Shown here one piece after another: positions 15,927 through 25,845 of a stretch of 64,000 bases of DNA. The stretch comes from Natronosalvus halobius (GTDB taxonomy: Archaea; Halobacteriota; Halobacteria; Halobacteriales; Natrialbaceae): contig NZ_CP099997.1 of NCBI RefSeq assembly GCF_024138145.1, positions 3,162,001-3,226,000 on the forward strand. The letters are read 5' to 3'. Made by a program: the position numbers and the translations under genes. Every line of letters starts with the position of its first letter. The first letter of the stretch is position 1. The notes under the pieces are model-generated. The model was given only the letters and a program-made list of their open reading frames with translations. It had not been told where the DNA came from and ran no database searches.

Positions 15927-18900
15927 ATGACGGACTTTCAGATGGGCCGTCGCGACGTGCTCAAAGCAACCGGTGCCGGAACGGTGCTAGCCTCCAGCGG
16001 GCTCACGAGCGGAACGGCGACTGGAGAGACCAGGGCCGTCTCAACTGGATTAGACATTACGTTCGTGGAGGCGAATCCGGACGCGGGATTCAATTACCCG
16101 TATTATCTCTATGCACCCGCGATTGACGACAATCATGAGCGGCCAATTCTGGTCGAACCGAACAACACTGGACGAAATACTGATGACTTCGAGGTTCATC
16201 GAGAATCGGCCGAGCGGCTGATCGAATGGCGATCGACGGCGTTCAGCGATTCGCTCGGCGTTCCGATGCTCGTCCCAGTGTTTCCTCGTCCTCGCTCGGA
16301 ACCGGTCGACTGGACGCATTACATCCATGCGCTCGACACCGAGACGATGCAGATCGAGTCCGGGGACCTACACCGCGTCGACCTCCAACTTATCAGTATG
16401 ATTGAGGACGCAAAGGCGAAACTCGCTGATCACTCGATTCCGGTCGCTGACGACATCCTCATGAACGGGTTTTCGGCGTCCGGGAACTTCGTCAACCGAT
16501 TCACGGCACTGCATCCCGAACTGGTCCGATCCGTCACCGCCGGCGGGATCAACGGAACTGCGATCCTCCCACTGTCAAAAGCGAGCAACCACACGCTAAA
16601 CTATCAGATCGGTGTTGCCGACCTCGCGTCACTCGTCGGCGAGGAGTTCGACGAAGGGGCCTGGGCGGAGACGGCCCAGCTGGTCTACATGGGTGGCGAC
16701 GACGAGAACGATACGATTCCGTACGGCGATGCCTGGAACTCGAGGCAGCGAGATATCGCGCTCGAGGTATACGGCGAGCACATGCAGGAAGATCGGATGC
16801 CGTACTGTAAGTCCGTCTACGACGAGGCCGATGCGACCGGCCGAGTGACGACGTATCCGAACGTCGGTCACCGGCCGATCGACTCCGAGATCATCACCTT
16901 TCACCGTAAGCGCGTCGTCCCGCACTCCGTCGCGTTCTCGACGCCACCGGCTATCGGCGCGACGACCGTTCACGTGCACGCGCTAACGACCGAATCGTCG
17001 ACCTACGACGTCCGCGTGTTCGACGAGACCGGGAGCGACAGTACGGTCGATCCGGCGACACTCGAGCCCGAAAGGGAGTTACTGACGGCCCTCGAGTTGT
17101 CGGAATCCCTGGTCGCAGGCGATACGATCGACGTCGCGCTTTTAGAATCGGGACAGACCGATCCCGAGCAGGCACTAGCCAGCGAGACGGCCACGGTAAT
17201 GGGTCGGGTCGAACTAGTCAAGGCGCCGGTTGCCGGCGAATCGGAGGTCACCGTCGAGTACGAACTCGCTGCGTCGTACGACCCGATGAAGACGCCGACG
17301 CTCCGGCTCGACACCGAGCAAGGCGGGGCGTCCGTGATGCGGGCGCTGGAACCCGGTGAGGACGGGATCGATACGTTCGAGGTGTCCACCGACGCAAACG
17401 GCGTTCCGTTCGAACAGACCAGGGAGGTCGTGGCGAGGATCGTCGACAACGACCCCCACGGCATCGATCCGATCGCCGTCGACACGGAGACGGTCAGCAC
17501 GCCGGACGACCCGGCGGTTTCGGTCGAAACGACCGCCGACCCAGCCGTCCTGAGCGGTGACGAGGTCGTTGTCGACGCACGAGTTCGAACGCTGGGCGGC
17601 GATCCGAACGACCTGGACGAGGCGCTCGTCACCTTCTCGATCGACGGTGACGTCGTGAGCGATGAGCCGATCGCGCTCGAAATCGGCGAGTACCGGACAG
17701 TGTCTACGGTCATCGAAATAGATTCGTCCACGGACGCGGACGAACTCACCGTCACGGCCAGCGTGGAAGGCGAATCCGACGCAGCCGCTGTGGTCATCGC
17801 GGAACGACCGGCGCTCGGCAACGGGACGAGCGAGGAGCCGTATCGGATCGAAAACGGTCGAGAACTGGCGTACGTTCACTTCGAGATGGACGCTCACTAC
17901 GAGGTGGCGTCTGCTATCGACCTCTCGGGCTACACGAGCTTCTTCTCGCTTGGTCGTTCAGCAAATTCATTTTCGGGCACGTTCGACGGCGCCGGCCACG
18001 AGATCAGTGGACTGACGATCGACTCGACGGACGACGCCGTCGGGCTGTTCAGCGAACTGCACGGCGGCGAAATCCGGAATCTCCGCCTGGTCGATGCGAC
18101 CGTCACCGGCGGCGATTTCGTCGGTGGTCTCGTCGGAATCGGTAACGGACTGGGGACCGTCTCGACGGTTCGCGTGTCCGGAACGATTGCGGGCGAGTCG
18201 GATATCGGGGGGCTCATTGGGGGAACGATGACCGGCCGCAACGATTCGAGCGAGATCGAGATCGACCGCGTCGCCGTCGATGCAACGGTCGTCGGCGACC
18301 GCAAAGTCGGCGGCCTCCTCGGACAGAGTTCGGGCGATTCGATCTCCCAATGCTACGTACTCGGCGAACTCGAGAGTACGTCGGCCGTCGGCGGGCTGAT
18401 CGGCCACGAAGCATTCGACGCGACGCTCGTCGAGTCGTACGCAGCGGCCACCTTCGAGAGTTCGGGTGGCGGTGGCCTGATCGCGACCGGAAGCGATCCG
18501 ACCGTCGTCGATTCCTACTGGGATAGGGACACGACCGGACGAAATACGTCGATCGGGGGTGGTACCGGCTTGTCGACCGAGGAGCTGACCGGTGAGGCCG
18601 CGGCCCGTGAGTTGGATGGCTTCGACTTCGACTCGAGCTGGACCGTGACCGACGGGTATCCGATACTGAGTTGGGAGAGTCGTCTCAGGATCGCGGCGGT
18701 CGAGGCGCCTGCGTCGATAGAACCCGGCGATCCGTTCGTCGTCTCCGTAACCGTGACGAACAACGGTGCTACCACAGAGGACGATGCCGTCGCACTTACC
18801 TTCGACGAGGAGGTGGTCGAGTCTCTCGCGATTTCTCTCGACCCTGGCTCGTCGAAGACGGTCGAGTTCGATCTCGATACAAGCGACCTCGAACCCGACG

Positions 18901-19319
18901 AGTACGACTATCTTATCGAACTGGATCAACACGGCGTGTCACGAACGGTCGCCCTGGTCTCCGACGACGAACCGGATGGTGAGGATGAGCCGGGTGAACC
19001 GGACGAATCAGGTAACGAGGACGAGACGGATGACGAAGACAAATCAGGCGACGGTGACGAGCAGAATGGCGACGACGAGACGGATGGCGAGGATGAACCA
19101 GATGACGAAAACCAACGTGACGATACTGACGGGGATGACGACAACCCAGAACCGAGCAACGGCTCTCCGAACAACGATTCATCCGACTCCGGTGGTGCTG
19201 ACGATCGGGAGGCTGAAGACGGAATGCCCGGCTTTGGGATCGTAAGCGCGGTCGGAACCATGGGAGGACTCGGCTATCTACTCAAACGTCGCCTCGAGGA
19301 CGCCGACGAAACGGAGTGA
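15927..19319 (+). CDS. Tat-exported protein: hydrolase-like domain, GLUG repeats, PGF-CTERM-like anchor
   Basis: A 1130-residue exported protein. The Tat signal MGRRDVLKATGAGTVLASSG is at residues 6-25. Residues about 45-330 resemble an alpha/beta hydrolase, with the nucleophile-elbow-like NGFSASGNF around Ser183 and a late conserved-looking GHRPI. Beta-rich domains follow (about 350-630). Residues 640-900 carry GLUG-type repeats (FSGTFDGAGHEISGLTI and several GGLVG or GGLIG units). A CARDB-like beta domain, a long Asp/Glu linker (about 1015-1090) and a terminal GMPGFGIVSAVGTMGGLGYL plus basic tail form a PGF-CTERM-type signal for archaeosortase processing and lipid anchoring. Two ATGs (15927, 15942) are possible. 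Substrate unknown; the surface location is well supported. Confidence 0.82.
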   Translation: MTDFQMGRRDVLKATGAGTVLASSGLTSGTATGETRAVSTGLDITFVEANPDAGFNYPYYLYAPAIDDNHERPILVEPNNTGRNTDDFEVHRESAERLIEWRSTAFSDSLGVPMLVPVFPRPRSEPVDWTHYIHALDTETMQIESGDLHRVDLQLISMIEDAKAKLADHSIPVADDILMNGFSASGNFVNRFTALHPELVRSVTAGGINGTAILPLSKASNHTLNYQIGVADLASLVGEEFDEGAWAETAQLVYMGGDDENDTIPYGDAWNSRQRDIALEVYGEHMQEDRMPYCKSVYDEADATGRVTTYPNVGHRPIDSEIITFHRKRVVPHSVAFSTPPAIGATTVHVHALTTESSTYDVRVFDETGSDSTVDPATLEPERELLTALELSESLVAGDTIDVALLESGQTDPEQALASETATVMGRVELVKAPVAGESEVTVEYELAASYDPMKTPTLRLDTEQGGASVMRALEPGEDGIDTFEVSTDANGVPFEQTREVVARIVDNDPHGIDPIAVDTETVSTPDDPAVSVETTADPAVLSGDEVVVDARVRTLGGDPNDLDEALVTFSIDGDVVSDEPIALEIGEYRTVSTVIEIDSSTDADELTVTASVEGESDAAAVVIAERPALGNGTSEEPYRIENGRELAYVHFEMDAHYEVASAIDLSGYTSFFSLGRSANSFSGTFDGAGHEISGLTIDSTDDAVGLFSELHGGEIRNLRLVDATVTGGDFVGGLVGIGNGLGTVSTVRVSGTIAGESDIGGLIGGTMTGRNDSSEIEIDRVAVDATVVGDRKVGGLLGQSSGDSISQCYVLGELESTSAVGGLIGHEAFDATLVESYAAATFESSGGGGLIATGSDPTVVDSYWDRDTTGRNTSIGGGTGLSTEELTGEAAARELDGFDFDSSWTVTDGYPILSWESRLRIAAVEAPASIEPGDPFVVSVTVTNNGATTEDDAVALTFDEEVVESLAISLDPGSSKTVEFDLDTSDLEPDEYDYLIELDQHGVSRTVALVSDDEPDGEDEPGEPDESGNEDETDDEDKSGDGDEQNGDDETDGEDEPDDENQRDDTDGDDDNPEPSNGSPNNDSSDSGGADDREAEDGMPGFGIVSAVGTMGGLGYLLKRRLEDADETE

Positions 19320-19749
19320 CGACCGGGTTCGTTCGACATTCTATCCATCTTTCAAAACGACCGAACGAGTGGCGGGCTACGTCATCGTCACCAACGACGA
19401 TAGAACGGTTCGTTCGGGGAGTACACACGAACAGCTCCTCCAGGAGAACGGAACTGCTCCAGGACTCGGTCACTACCAGGCAGTGTTCCTATCGGACTCG
19501 AGTGCGGCCTACGCGGTCGTCCCCGGGGCAACGATCAACGCGACCGTCTCACCGAACGAGGAGGTTTCGGTGCGGACGACCGTCGATGTGGACGGCCAGT
19601 CGCTCGAGTACGAGCGGGTCGTTGAAGCGGATGGAGAGAGACGACTTCAGGTCACCGTGGCCTATCCAGGGACGTACGACGTCGGGGGTCAGAGTGTGGC
19701 GGTGTCGCAGGCAGACGTCGGGTCCGGTGAGACGGTCGTCGTCGAGTAA
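19320..19749 (+). pseudogene. aglB: C-terminal remnant of an AglB (STT3) oligosaccharyltransferase
   Basis: The reading frame from about 19321 through 19749 encodes VAGYVIVTNDD, then AAYAVVPGATINATVSPNEE, then VTVAYPGTYDVGGQSVAVS. It lines up segment by segment with the last 130 residues of the AglB at 41758-44208 (VGYVIMTDVEG, AAFALVPGATIEGVGKANE, VTVPYPGKYSIGDSTVEIS). The membrane and catalytic parts are absent. The fragment begins right after the stop of the PGF-CTERM gene, so recombination or deletion probably joined the two. GC-rich codon use shows it came from a different AglB than the one in this window. Confidence 0.85.
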
Positions 19750-19855
19750 GGATACGTTTCTCTAGCCGGTCACCTGGACTCGGCTAGCCTTAGTGGTAGT
19801 ATTCCGACGAGGTTATAACCGCCTGTGGATGAACACTGTGTAACTACACGTCCAT

Positions 19856-21661
19856 ATGTCATCTTCTGATTCGGAACGCGTTTCGAGACGCGCCAAACTC
19901 GAAGCCCTCCTCGACGTGGCCCGATACAACCCGAAGTTCGCCGCCGTGATCGTCGTCCTCGGTCTCGTCGCGGCTGTCCTCGAGGGTGTCGGCCTGAGCT
20001 TCATCCTGCCGATCATCGAACTCGTCCAGGTCGACGATCCGACGGCGGAGGCCGACGGCCTCATGGGGGCGTTCGTGATGGCATACGATACCCTGGGGGT
20101 TCCGTTCACGCTCGGCTATATCGTCGTCGGCGTGGCCGCGGTAATGACTGTTCGCTACACCACGAGCTTCGTCGTCGCGTGGTTTCGTGAAGCGCTGCGG
20201 ACGTACTACATTCGGGATTTGCAATTGCGGGCGTACGACAACGCGCTGGACGCGAAGGTCAGTTACTTCGACGAGGAAGGCTCGGACGACATCCTGAACG
20301 CGATCGTGACCCAGACGACCTACGCAGGGCGAGTGATTCAGCGGGTTGTGAAACTACTCGAGATGGTCTTTCTCTCGCTTGCGTATCTCGTCATTGCGCT
20401 CGTCATCTCGCCGATGTTGACGGTGTTTGCGGCTGGTATCCTCGGCTTTTTGACCGTGTTTCTTCGACGAGTCGTCGAACCGGGATACGCCGTCGGCGAT
20501 CTGGTCGCCGAGGCCAACGAGCGTCGGCAGGAAGCGGCACAGGCGGGAACACAGGGGATTCGGGACGTTCGACTCTTTGGACTCGCAAGTGAGTTACGAG
20601 AGGACTTTAACAACGCGATCGATCAGTTCACGAGCGCGCGGATTACCCTCCGGCGAAACGAGGCAGCGATCAACAATTTCTACAACCTCGGCGTTGCAGT
20701 GTCCGTATTCGTCCTTATTTACCTCGCGCTGACGTTCGCTGATCTCTCGGTTGGCGCGCTCGGCGTCTTCCTCTTCGCGATGTTCCAGCTCGGGCCGAAA
20801 GTGAGCCATGTAAATACACTATTCTACCAGGTCGAGAACGATTTGCCGCACCTGGTTCGAACGCAGAACTTCATCAAGGACCTCGAGACCCGGCAGGAAC
20901 CCAACGAACCGACTCGAGCGGTTCCCGCAGAGGTGACGGATGTCGAGTTCGACGATGTCCACTTCTCGTACGACGACGAGGAGCAGGTGCTTCGCGGCAT
21001 CGACTTCACCGTCGAGAAGGGCGAGTTCGTCGCCTTCGTCGGCCAGTCCGGTGCCGGGAAGTCGACGATCGTCTCCGTGCTCGCCCGGTTGTACGAACTG
21101 GACCAGGGAGAAATTCGAGCGAACGGCATTCCGATCGACGAGATGGACATTTCGGAGTGGCGCGACCACGTCGCCGTGGTTCGTCAGGATCCGTTCATCT
21201 TCAACGACACGCTCGAGTACAACCTTACAATCGGCAACCGGGACGTCACTCGAGAGGAACTGGATCGGGCCTGCGAGATTTCGAAGGTCGACGAATTCTT
21301 TGGGGAACTACCCAACGGGTACGACACCATGCTCGGCGACGACGGCGTTCGGCTGTCGGGTGGACAGAAACAGCGGGTGGCGCTGGCTCGAGCATTACTG
21401 CAAGATGCTGATCTGCTGGTGCTCGACGAGGCGACGAGTGACCTGGACTCGAACCTCGAGCAGGAGGTTCAGGCGGCCATCGAGTCCATGGATCGAGACT
21501 ACGCGATGATCGCTATCGCTCATCGCCTGTCGACGGTCGAGAATGCCGACCGGATCTATACCGTGGACAATGGGGAGATCGTGGAGGCTGGAGAGCACCG
21601 CGACTTGATCGACAACGGTGGACAGTACGCGAACCTGTATGCGATTCAGTCGGGCCAATAA
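19856..21661 (+). CDS. ABC transporter, fused membrane and ATPase domains (MsbA/PglK type)
   Basis: A 601-residue half transporter. Residues 1-330 hold about six membrane helices, beginning FAAVIVVLGLVAAVLEGVGL. The ATPase domain has Walker A GQSGAGKST (about 397-405), a Q-loop VVRQDPF, signature LSGGQKQR (about 500), Walker B LLVLDEATSDLD and switch IAHRLS. As a homodimer it would flip a large lipid-linked substrate across the membrane. PglK of Campylobacter, of this type, flips lipid-linked N-glycans; the neighbouring aglB remnant and glycan genes make the same job plausible. A palindromic TATA-like GGTTATAACC is at 19811-19820. Confidence 0.9.
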   Translation: MSSSDSERVSRRAKLEALLDVARYNPKFAAVIVVLGLVAAVLEGVGLSFILPIIELVQVDDPTAEADGLMGAFVMAYDTLGVPFTLGYIVVGVAAVMTVRYTTSFVVAWFREALRTYYIRDLQLRAYDNALDAKVSYFDEEGSDDILNAIVTQTTYAGRVIQRVVKLLEMVFLSLAYLVIALVISPMLTVFAAGILGFLTVFLRRVVEPGYAVGDLVAEANERRQEAAQAGTQGIRDVRLFGLASELREDFNNAIDQFTSARITLRRNEAAINNFYNLGVAVSVFVLIYLALTFADLSVGALGVFLFAMFQLGPKVSHVNTLFYQVENDLPHLVRTQNFIKDLETRQEPNEPTRAVPAEVTDVEFDDVHFSYDDEEQVLRGIDFTVEKGEFVAFVGQSGAGKSTIVSVLARLYELDQGEIRANGIPIDEMDISEWRDHVAVVRQDPFIFNDTLEYNLTIGNRDVTREELDRACEISKVDEFFGELPNGYDTMLGDDGVRLSGGQKQRVALARALLQDADLLVLDEATSDLDSNLEQEVQAAIESMDRDYAMIAIAHRLSTVENADRIYTVDNGEIVEAGEHRDLIDNGGQYANLYAIQSGQ

Positions 21662-21699
21662 CGAATCGGCCAGACATCTACTCTCCCTTCGTCGACTGG

Positions 21700-23124
21700 C
21701 TATATGTAGCCGAGATCCGCTAGCCGGCGTTGGGTACTTTCAGCCATCCCTTCTTCTATTCCTTGTCTCGTGTCCGCTGCCACTGCTTGTTCTTTATACG
21801 TCGTAATATCGGTCGAGAAATGATCGAGCGCCCACTCGGGCGGGTTTTCTTCCCGCTCGATCTCCGTCTGGGAACTGGGTGTGTCGGGGTCGAGCGCGTA
21901 CCATCTGACGGATCCTAACGAATCCCATTCGACTTTGGTCCCATCTCGATACGCACAACGGATCATCCGATCCCAGTACTCGATCTGTTCTTCATCGACA
22001 TTTTTCCGATGGGCCGAACAGATCCCGATTACTTCAGCGGCGATCGTTTCATCGAAGACGTCCGGCGTTTCGTTATTCGCGAGTCCAACCAGTAGTTCTG
22101 GGAGTCGGATGTGACTAAATAGACCATCCTCAAGCTCGTCATACCCCTCTGGAGCGTTGACAATCACAAAGGGGACGTGGAGCAACCCCTCCGAAACACT
22201 GCTCGTGTGTTTGACGAGGTACTCTTCGTCCGGGTACCCGAAATTCTCGCCGTGGTCGGCAGTGATAACGAACGTCGTCTCTCGGGTGGAGTTCGCCTGA
22301 ATGTAATCGATGTATTTCGCCACCATCCGGTCAACGTAGTCCACTTCTGCTGCGTGGAGTTTCCTCAGCGAGGTATAAACGTCATTGAACTTCGATTTGT
22401 CGTCGCCCAAGTGTATCTCCCATGTCTTGAAACGTCGTTCCCAATCCGCAGGCAGGCCATGGAGGCTATTGTCATACCCCAGTCGCGGATGCCGGGGTGC
22501 GTGCGCGTCCATTATGTTCGCGAAGAGGAAAAACGGCTCGTCGAGGCTTCCAAATTCCCGTTTTGTCTCTCTGAGGATGCTTTTTGCCCCATCATCCAGG
22601 GGCCGGGGGATACCAAGATTCGGCAAAGCAGATTGAAGCTGACTCATGATACCGTTCGAGATACTCTCAAGTGGGTGCTCGTGAGTGATGGCTGCACGAA
22701 AAAACTGCGGATATTTTCTCAGACTTTCTGAATCGTGCTCCTCGAGCCACTCAGAGACTCGAATGCCGTTGTTGAACAGCGTCCCCCGATAAATATCGAC
22801 GAACGAGTCGAACAGCACGTCGAAACCGAAATCAGAACTCGCATACGAGTTTGCAGAGACGCCAACGGTGGAATATCCCGGGAGTTCCGAGAGGAATGTC
22901 TCTGATATCTCGAGATCCGCATAGGTGGGATTATGGGAGTGGTAGCCGTGCTCTGATGGAAACTTCCCGGTAAACATGCTCCCGTGACTGGGAAGACTCC
23001 AGCAACTAGCCGCTCTCGCCTGGGAAAAGGTCACGTCTGCCCGTTCTTGAATACGGGTGGCATACCGGTCGAAGAAGTCCTTTCGAGCCGTATCGACACA
23101 GATGAGAACGATATTTCGATCCAT
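21700..23124 (-). CDS. Sulfatase-like protein (alkaline phosphatase superfamily)
   Basis: A 474-residue cytoplasmic-looking protein starting MDRNIVLICVDTARKDFF, where Asp11 is the first metal ligand. The place of the usual sulfatase C-x-P-x-R motif reads ASCWSLPSHGSMFTG: Ser43 sits where the formylglycine Cys should be, and the Arg is a His. The second metal site is FVITADHGENFG. It ends LADLGYI, a tail shared by the other sulfatase-like proteins here. Haloarchaeal relatives lie in glycan islands and may move sulfate, phosphate or phospho-alcohol groups. Convergent with the ABC gene. The longer frame start at 23190 is rejected; 23124 gives the family start. Confidence 0.85.
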   Translation of the reverse strand: MDRNIVLICVDTARKDFFDRYATRIQERADVTFSQARAASCWSLPSHGSMFTGKFPSEHGYHSHNPTYADLEISETFLSELPGYSTVGVSANSYASSDFGFDVLFDSFVDIYRGTLFNNGIRVSEWLEEHDSESLRKYPQFFRAAITHEHPLESISNGIMSQLQSALPNLGIPRPLDDGAKSILRETKREFGSLDEPFFLFANIMDAHAPRHPRLGYDNSLHGLPADWERRFKTWEIHLGDDKSKFNDVYTSLRKLHAAEVDYVDRMVAKYIDYIQANSTRETTFVITADHGENFGYPDEEYLVKHTSSVSEGLLHVPFVIVNAPEGYDELEDGLFSHIRLPELLVGLANNETPDVFDETIAAEVIGICSAHRKNVDEEQIEYWDRMIRCAYRDGTKVEWDSLGSVRWYALDPDTPSSQTEIEREENPPEWALDHFSTDITTYKEQAVAADTRQGIEEGMAESTQRRLADLGYI

Positions 23125-23470
23125 GTACGCTATATCTTCACAATGGAAAATAGCTTTATTGATCCACATAATCCTATGAACTTCACACATTTTTTAATAT
23201 TCTATTGGAAATTGAGGAGGGGAACAGGTAATTGACGCCAATTCTGACTTCTGGTGTGATCTGGTTGTATCACCTGTCCCGTGAGTCAGGGATCACGGTA
23301 CGAGTTAACGTAATCAATCAACGACCGCACGAAGCGCTGTGAAACAAATTAGCCCATCTCGTCTCGAGAGTCGAAACGATATCCTGAGTTCGTCTCGCGA
23401 AGACGCCCTCTCATTCACCTCGAGAACCCGACCAAAAGGTATAGTTACAGGCTGTTGAAGCGATACGTAG
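23125..23470. other. Divergent intergenic region
   Basis: This separates the sulfatase-like gene (leftward) from the TagF-like gene (rightward). It is AT-rich near 23150-23220 and holds the candidate promoter at 23440. No gene or repeat is visible. Confidence 0.45.
23440..23447 (+). promoter_or_regulatory. TATA box of the TagF-like gene
   Basis: TATAGTTA, preceded by a purine-rich AAAAGG that could serve as BRE, is centred about 28 bases before the ATG at 23471. That spacing predicts a leaderless transcript. Confidence 0.4.
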
Positions 23471-24676
23471 ATGCAAGAAATTCGTAGAGCGATAGAAATC
23501 TATAATCAGGAGGGGGGGAAAAAATTACTAATCGATTCGAAAGATTACCTCGTAAGACAACTATCCGTTATTGTGTATGTCATCACGTACGTGGCGTCAA
23601 TGTTTTTTGAAAAAGATGACTCGATATGGCTGTTTACGAATCACGCACGTAACGCTGGCTTCTCCGATAATGGTAAGTACCTATACCTTTACCTGAACGA
23701 AGAGACAGACGAACGGGCAATCTGGCTCACCTCTAGTAAAGAAGTGCACGATGCGCTAAACGCTCGAGGATATGAAGTCTACCGCTCTGATAGTTGGAAA
23801 GCGAGGTATCTTCGCTTGAAAAGCAAATACATCGTCACCACGACCACATTGGGACTCGTCGAATGGGCGTACTACGGGGGTTCAACCATTATTCAACTTT
23901 GGCACGGCGTTCCTTTGAAAAATCTCAACCTGACCGGTCACCACGAACCAGTACACGATCTGAAAGAGAAATTATTGAAATACGATTTTCTCGTAGTCAA
24001 CTCTGAGTTGACGGAACAATACCTGAAAGAAACGAAGCGATATACGAAAGCCATCTATGCTGGCTATCCAAGGAACGATGTCTTATTGAAGGACATCCCT
24101 AATTCCTCTCTCGGAATTCCTGTAGAGACCAATGATCTACTCGAAGAAATCGGCAATTCGGAGACGATCATCGGTTACTTCCCAACGTGGCGGAAATACG
24201 AGGTGAATTACGATAATTTCGAGTACGATCGGTTCGACGAATTTCTCGAAGAGAACGATGCTCACTTCCTCTACAAGCCACACAGGTACATGGAGGTGAA
24301 CATCGATGACCAGTATGATCGGATTCACTTGCTGCCTGCATACGGCGATATCTATCCGCTCCTCGAGGAATTCGATATCATGATCACGGATTATTCTTCT
24401 ATCGTATTCGATTATCTGCTCCTCGACAACCCCGCTATCTTCTACCCGTTCGATTTCGAACTGTACGAGAAGGAACGTGGGTTTCACCTGGATTATGATG
24501 AGTTCACCCCCGGGCCGAAAGCGTACGATTTCGCCTCCCTGCTACAGACTATCGAAGAATGCATCGACGAGGATGAGTATGGGGAGCGGAGACGAGACGT
24601 GAGAAGGAAAATCCTTCAGGGAAAGAATCCACACGCATGTGAACACATATACGAGACTATCAAAAGCGAGTCCTGA
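23471..24676 (+). CDS. TagF/TagB-like CDP-glycerol:glycerophosphotransferase
   Basis: A 401-residue member of the CDP-glycerol glycerophosphotransferase family (Glyphos_transf). A membrane-associating helix is at about 28-45 ([18 protein letters not shown]). The family core includes [20 protein letters not shown], then [19 protein letters not shown] and [20 protein letters not shown], which hold the conserved His and Asp/Ser residues. Bacterial relatives build or prime poly(glycerol phosphate) teichoic acids. The product in an archaeon is unknown; a phospho-polyol modification of a surface glycan is plausible. It stands alone, with AT-richer codons than the upstream genes. Confidence 0.85.
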   Translation: MQEIRRAIEIYNQEGGKKLLIDSKDYLVRQLSVIVYVITYVASMFFEKDDSIWLFTNHARNAGFSDNGKYLYLYLNEETDERAIWLTSSKEVHDALNARGYEVYRSDSWKARYLRLKSKYIVTTTTLGLVEWAYYGGSTIIQLWHGVPLKNLNLTGHHEPVHDLKEKLLKYDFLVVNSELTEQYLKETKRYTKAIYAGYPRNDVLLKDIPNSSLGIPVETNDLLEEIGNSETIIGYFPTWRKYEVNYDNFEYDRFDEFLEENDAHFLYKPHRYMEVNIDDQYDRIHLLPAYGDIYPLLEEFDIMITDYSSIVFDYLLLDNPAIFYPFDFELYEKERGFHLDYDEFTPGPKAYDFASLLQTIEECIDEDEYGERRRDVRRKILQGKNPHACEHIYETIKSES

Positions 24677-24849
24677 GTTGATTGGAGAAGAATTGCAACT
24701 ATGTTATACTTTCAACTGCGGACTGATGCAACAATGAGGGCTCATCTCACGGCTCAACTCGTGTGTTTGTAGCCACTGTCGGTCTCCAGAGATTATGTTC
24801 CGAGACGCTCGACCTGCATCGGCTGCTGAGACGTACTCCTTCACCTATT

Positions 24850-25641
24850 TCATTTGATTACTGCGCGCAGAAGATACGTAGGCGTATACGCTTCTGTGCT
24901 GATCGACGGGTTTCGAATGTCCGCTGACCAGCTCGCTGTTAGCGATCGGTGATTCATCACAGATAATTCATACCCTAGCTCCTGGAGATACTCGAGAAGA
25001 TCCGTTTCAGCAGCCCCGAGTAATTCGGGATGAACCTCTATATACAATCTTGGCCGTGCTGTCTCCAGTGTTTTCTCGAGTCCGTAAAGCGCATCCAGTT
25101 CGGCACCTTCTATATCCATCGTGACTATGGAAGGAGACGGCTGAATTTTTGCGTAACTATCAACAGAGAACGTTCCATCCGATCCGTCCCCAACGCGGAC
25201 CTGGGTACGGTTCGATTCGGGACTGTTCAGCTTGCAGAACCTCACACGTTTCCAGTTCATCTCGAAAAGATGAATATTTTTAGAGGGAATTGAAAGCGAT
25301 TCCCCAACTTTCGCATTATAGCCATATCCCGCTCCGATGTCATACAGAACGTCGTTCTTATCGGAAATGCTTGCTAACTCCCTCACTAAGCCCGGTTCGT
25401 AACCGCCCTCTCTCCCGGATTTCGTCACTAACACGCCGCTCGAATAGTCTGGCACGAGTAGGACGAATTCACCTGCGGCTGTTTCGAATCGTAGTTTTTT
25501 CTTCTCCATGTGCCGAACCTGGAAGTCCCTATACAGCGATGATTTTTTCAGGTGAGTAAAATACGTGTTCAGTCCGATCTGTTTGGCAGTCACTTTGAGT
25601 GGCTTTGGGACCGAATTTTCAATTCTTCCCAGTGGATCCAT
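24850..25641 (-). CDS. FkbM-family methyltransferase
   Basis: A 263-residue protein from the ATG at 25641 (MDPLGRIENSVPK). The SAM-binding motif is VLYDIGAGYGYNAKVG (about 95-110), followed by the acidic loop IHLFEMNWKRV. The FkbM hallmark VTMDIEGAELDALYGLE is at about 170-186. FkbM enzymes O-methylate sugars. Last gene of a leftward set with glycosyltransferase, sulfatase-like and nucleotidyltransferase genes, so a sugar on the surface glycan is the likely substrate. Confidence 0.87.
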   Translation of the reverse strand: MDPLGRIENSVPKPLKVTAKQIGLNTYFTHLKKSSLYRDFQVRHMEKKKLRFETAAGEFVLLVPDYSSGVLVTKSGREGGYEPGLVRELASISDKNDVLYDIGAGYGYNAKVGESLSIPSKNIHLFEMNWKRVRFCKLNSPESNRTQVRVGDGSDGTFSVDSYAKIQPSPSIVTMDIEGAELDALYGLEKTLETARPRLYIEVHPELLGAAETDLLEYLQELGYELSVMNHRSLTASWSADIRNPSISTEAYTPTYLLRAVIK

Positions 25642-25845
25642 GAAGTAGATCACGACGTCTCGCCTTAAGGGTGTAACACTGGTTTTTCAGTATCTGGTAG
25701 ATTCTTCTCGTTACGTCTCGCTTGGAGCGCCCCGTCACTGAGGAGAAAGGACTGTTGTGAACGCAGCTGGCTGTTGAGGTCTCTTTCGTCTCAATTACGC
25801 TATTTCTGACGTTGATTTCCATGGAAAGACCGAACCTTGCACGAG

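Noticed and set aside
17003-17821. Leftward Ser/Thr-rich open frame opposite the PGF-CTERM gene
   Set aside because: High-GC haloarchaeal genes often leave long antisense frames; the sense protein has signal peptide, repeats and tail.
19369-19749. Independent 126-residue gene
   Set aside because: Segment-by-segment match to the AglB C-terminus and absence of a promoter-like start make a remnant more likely.
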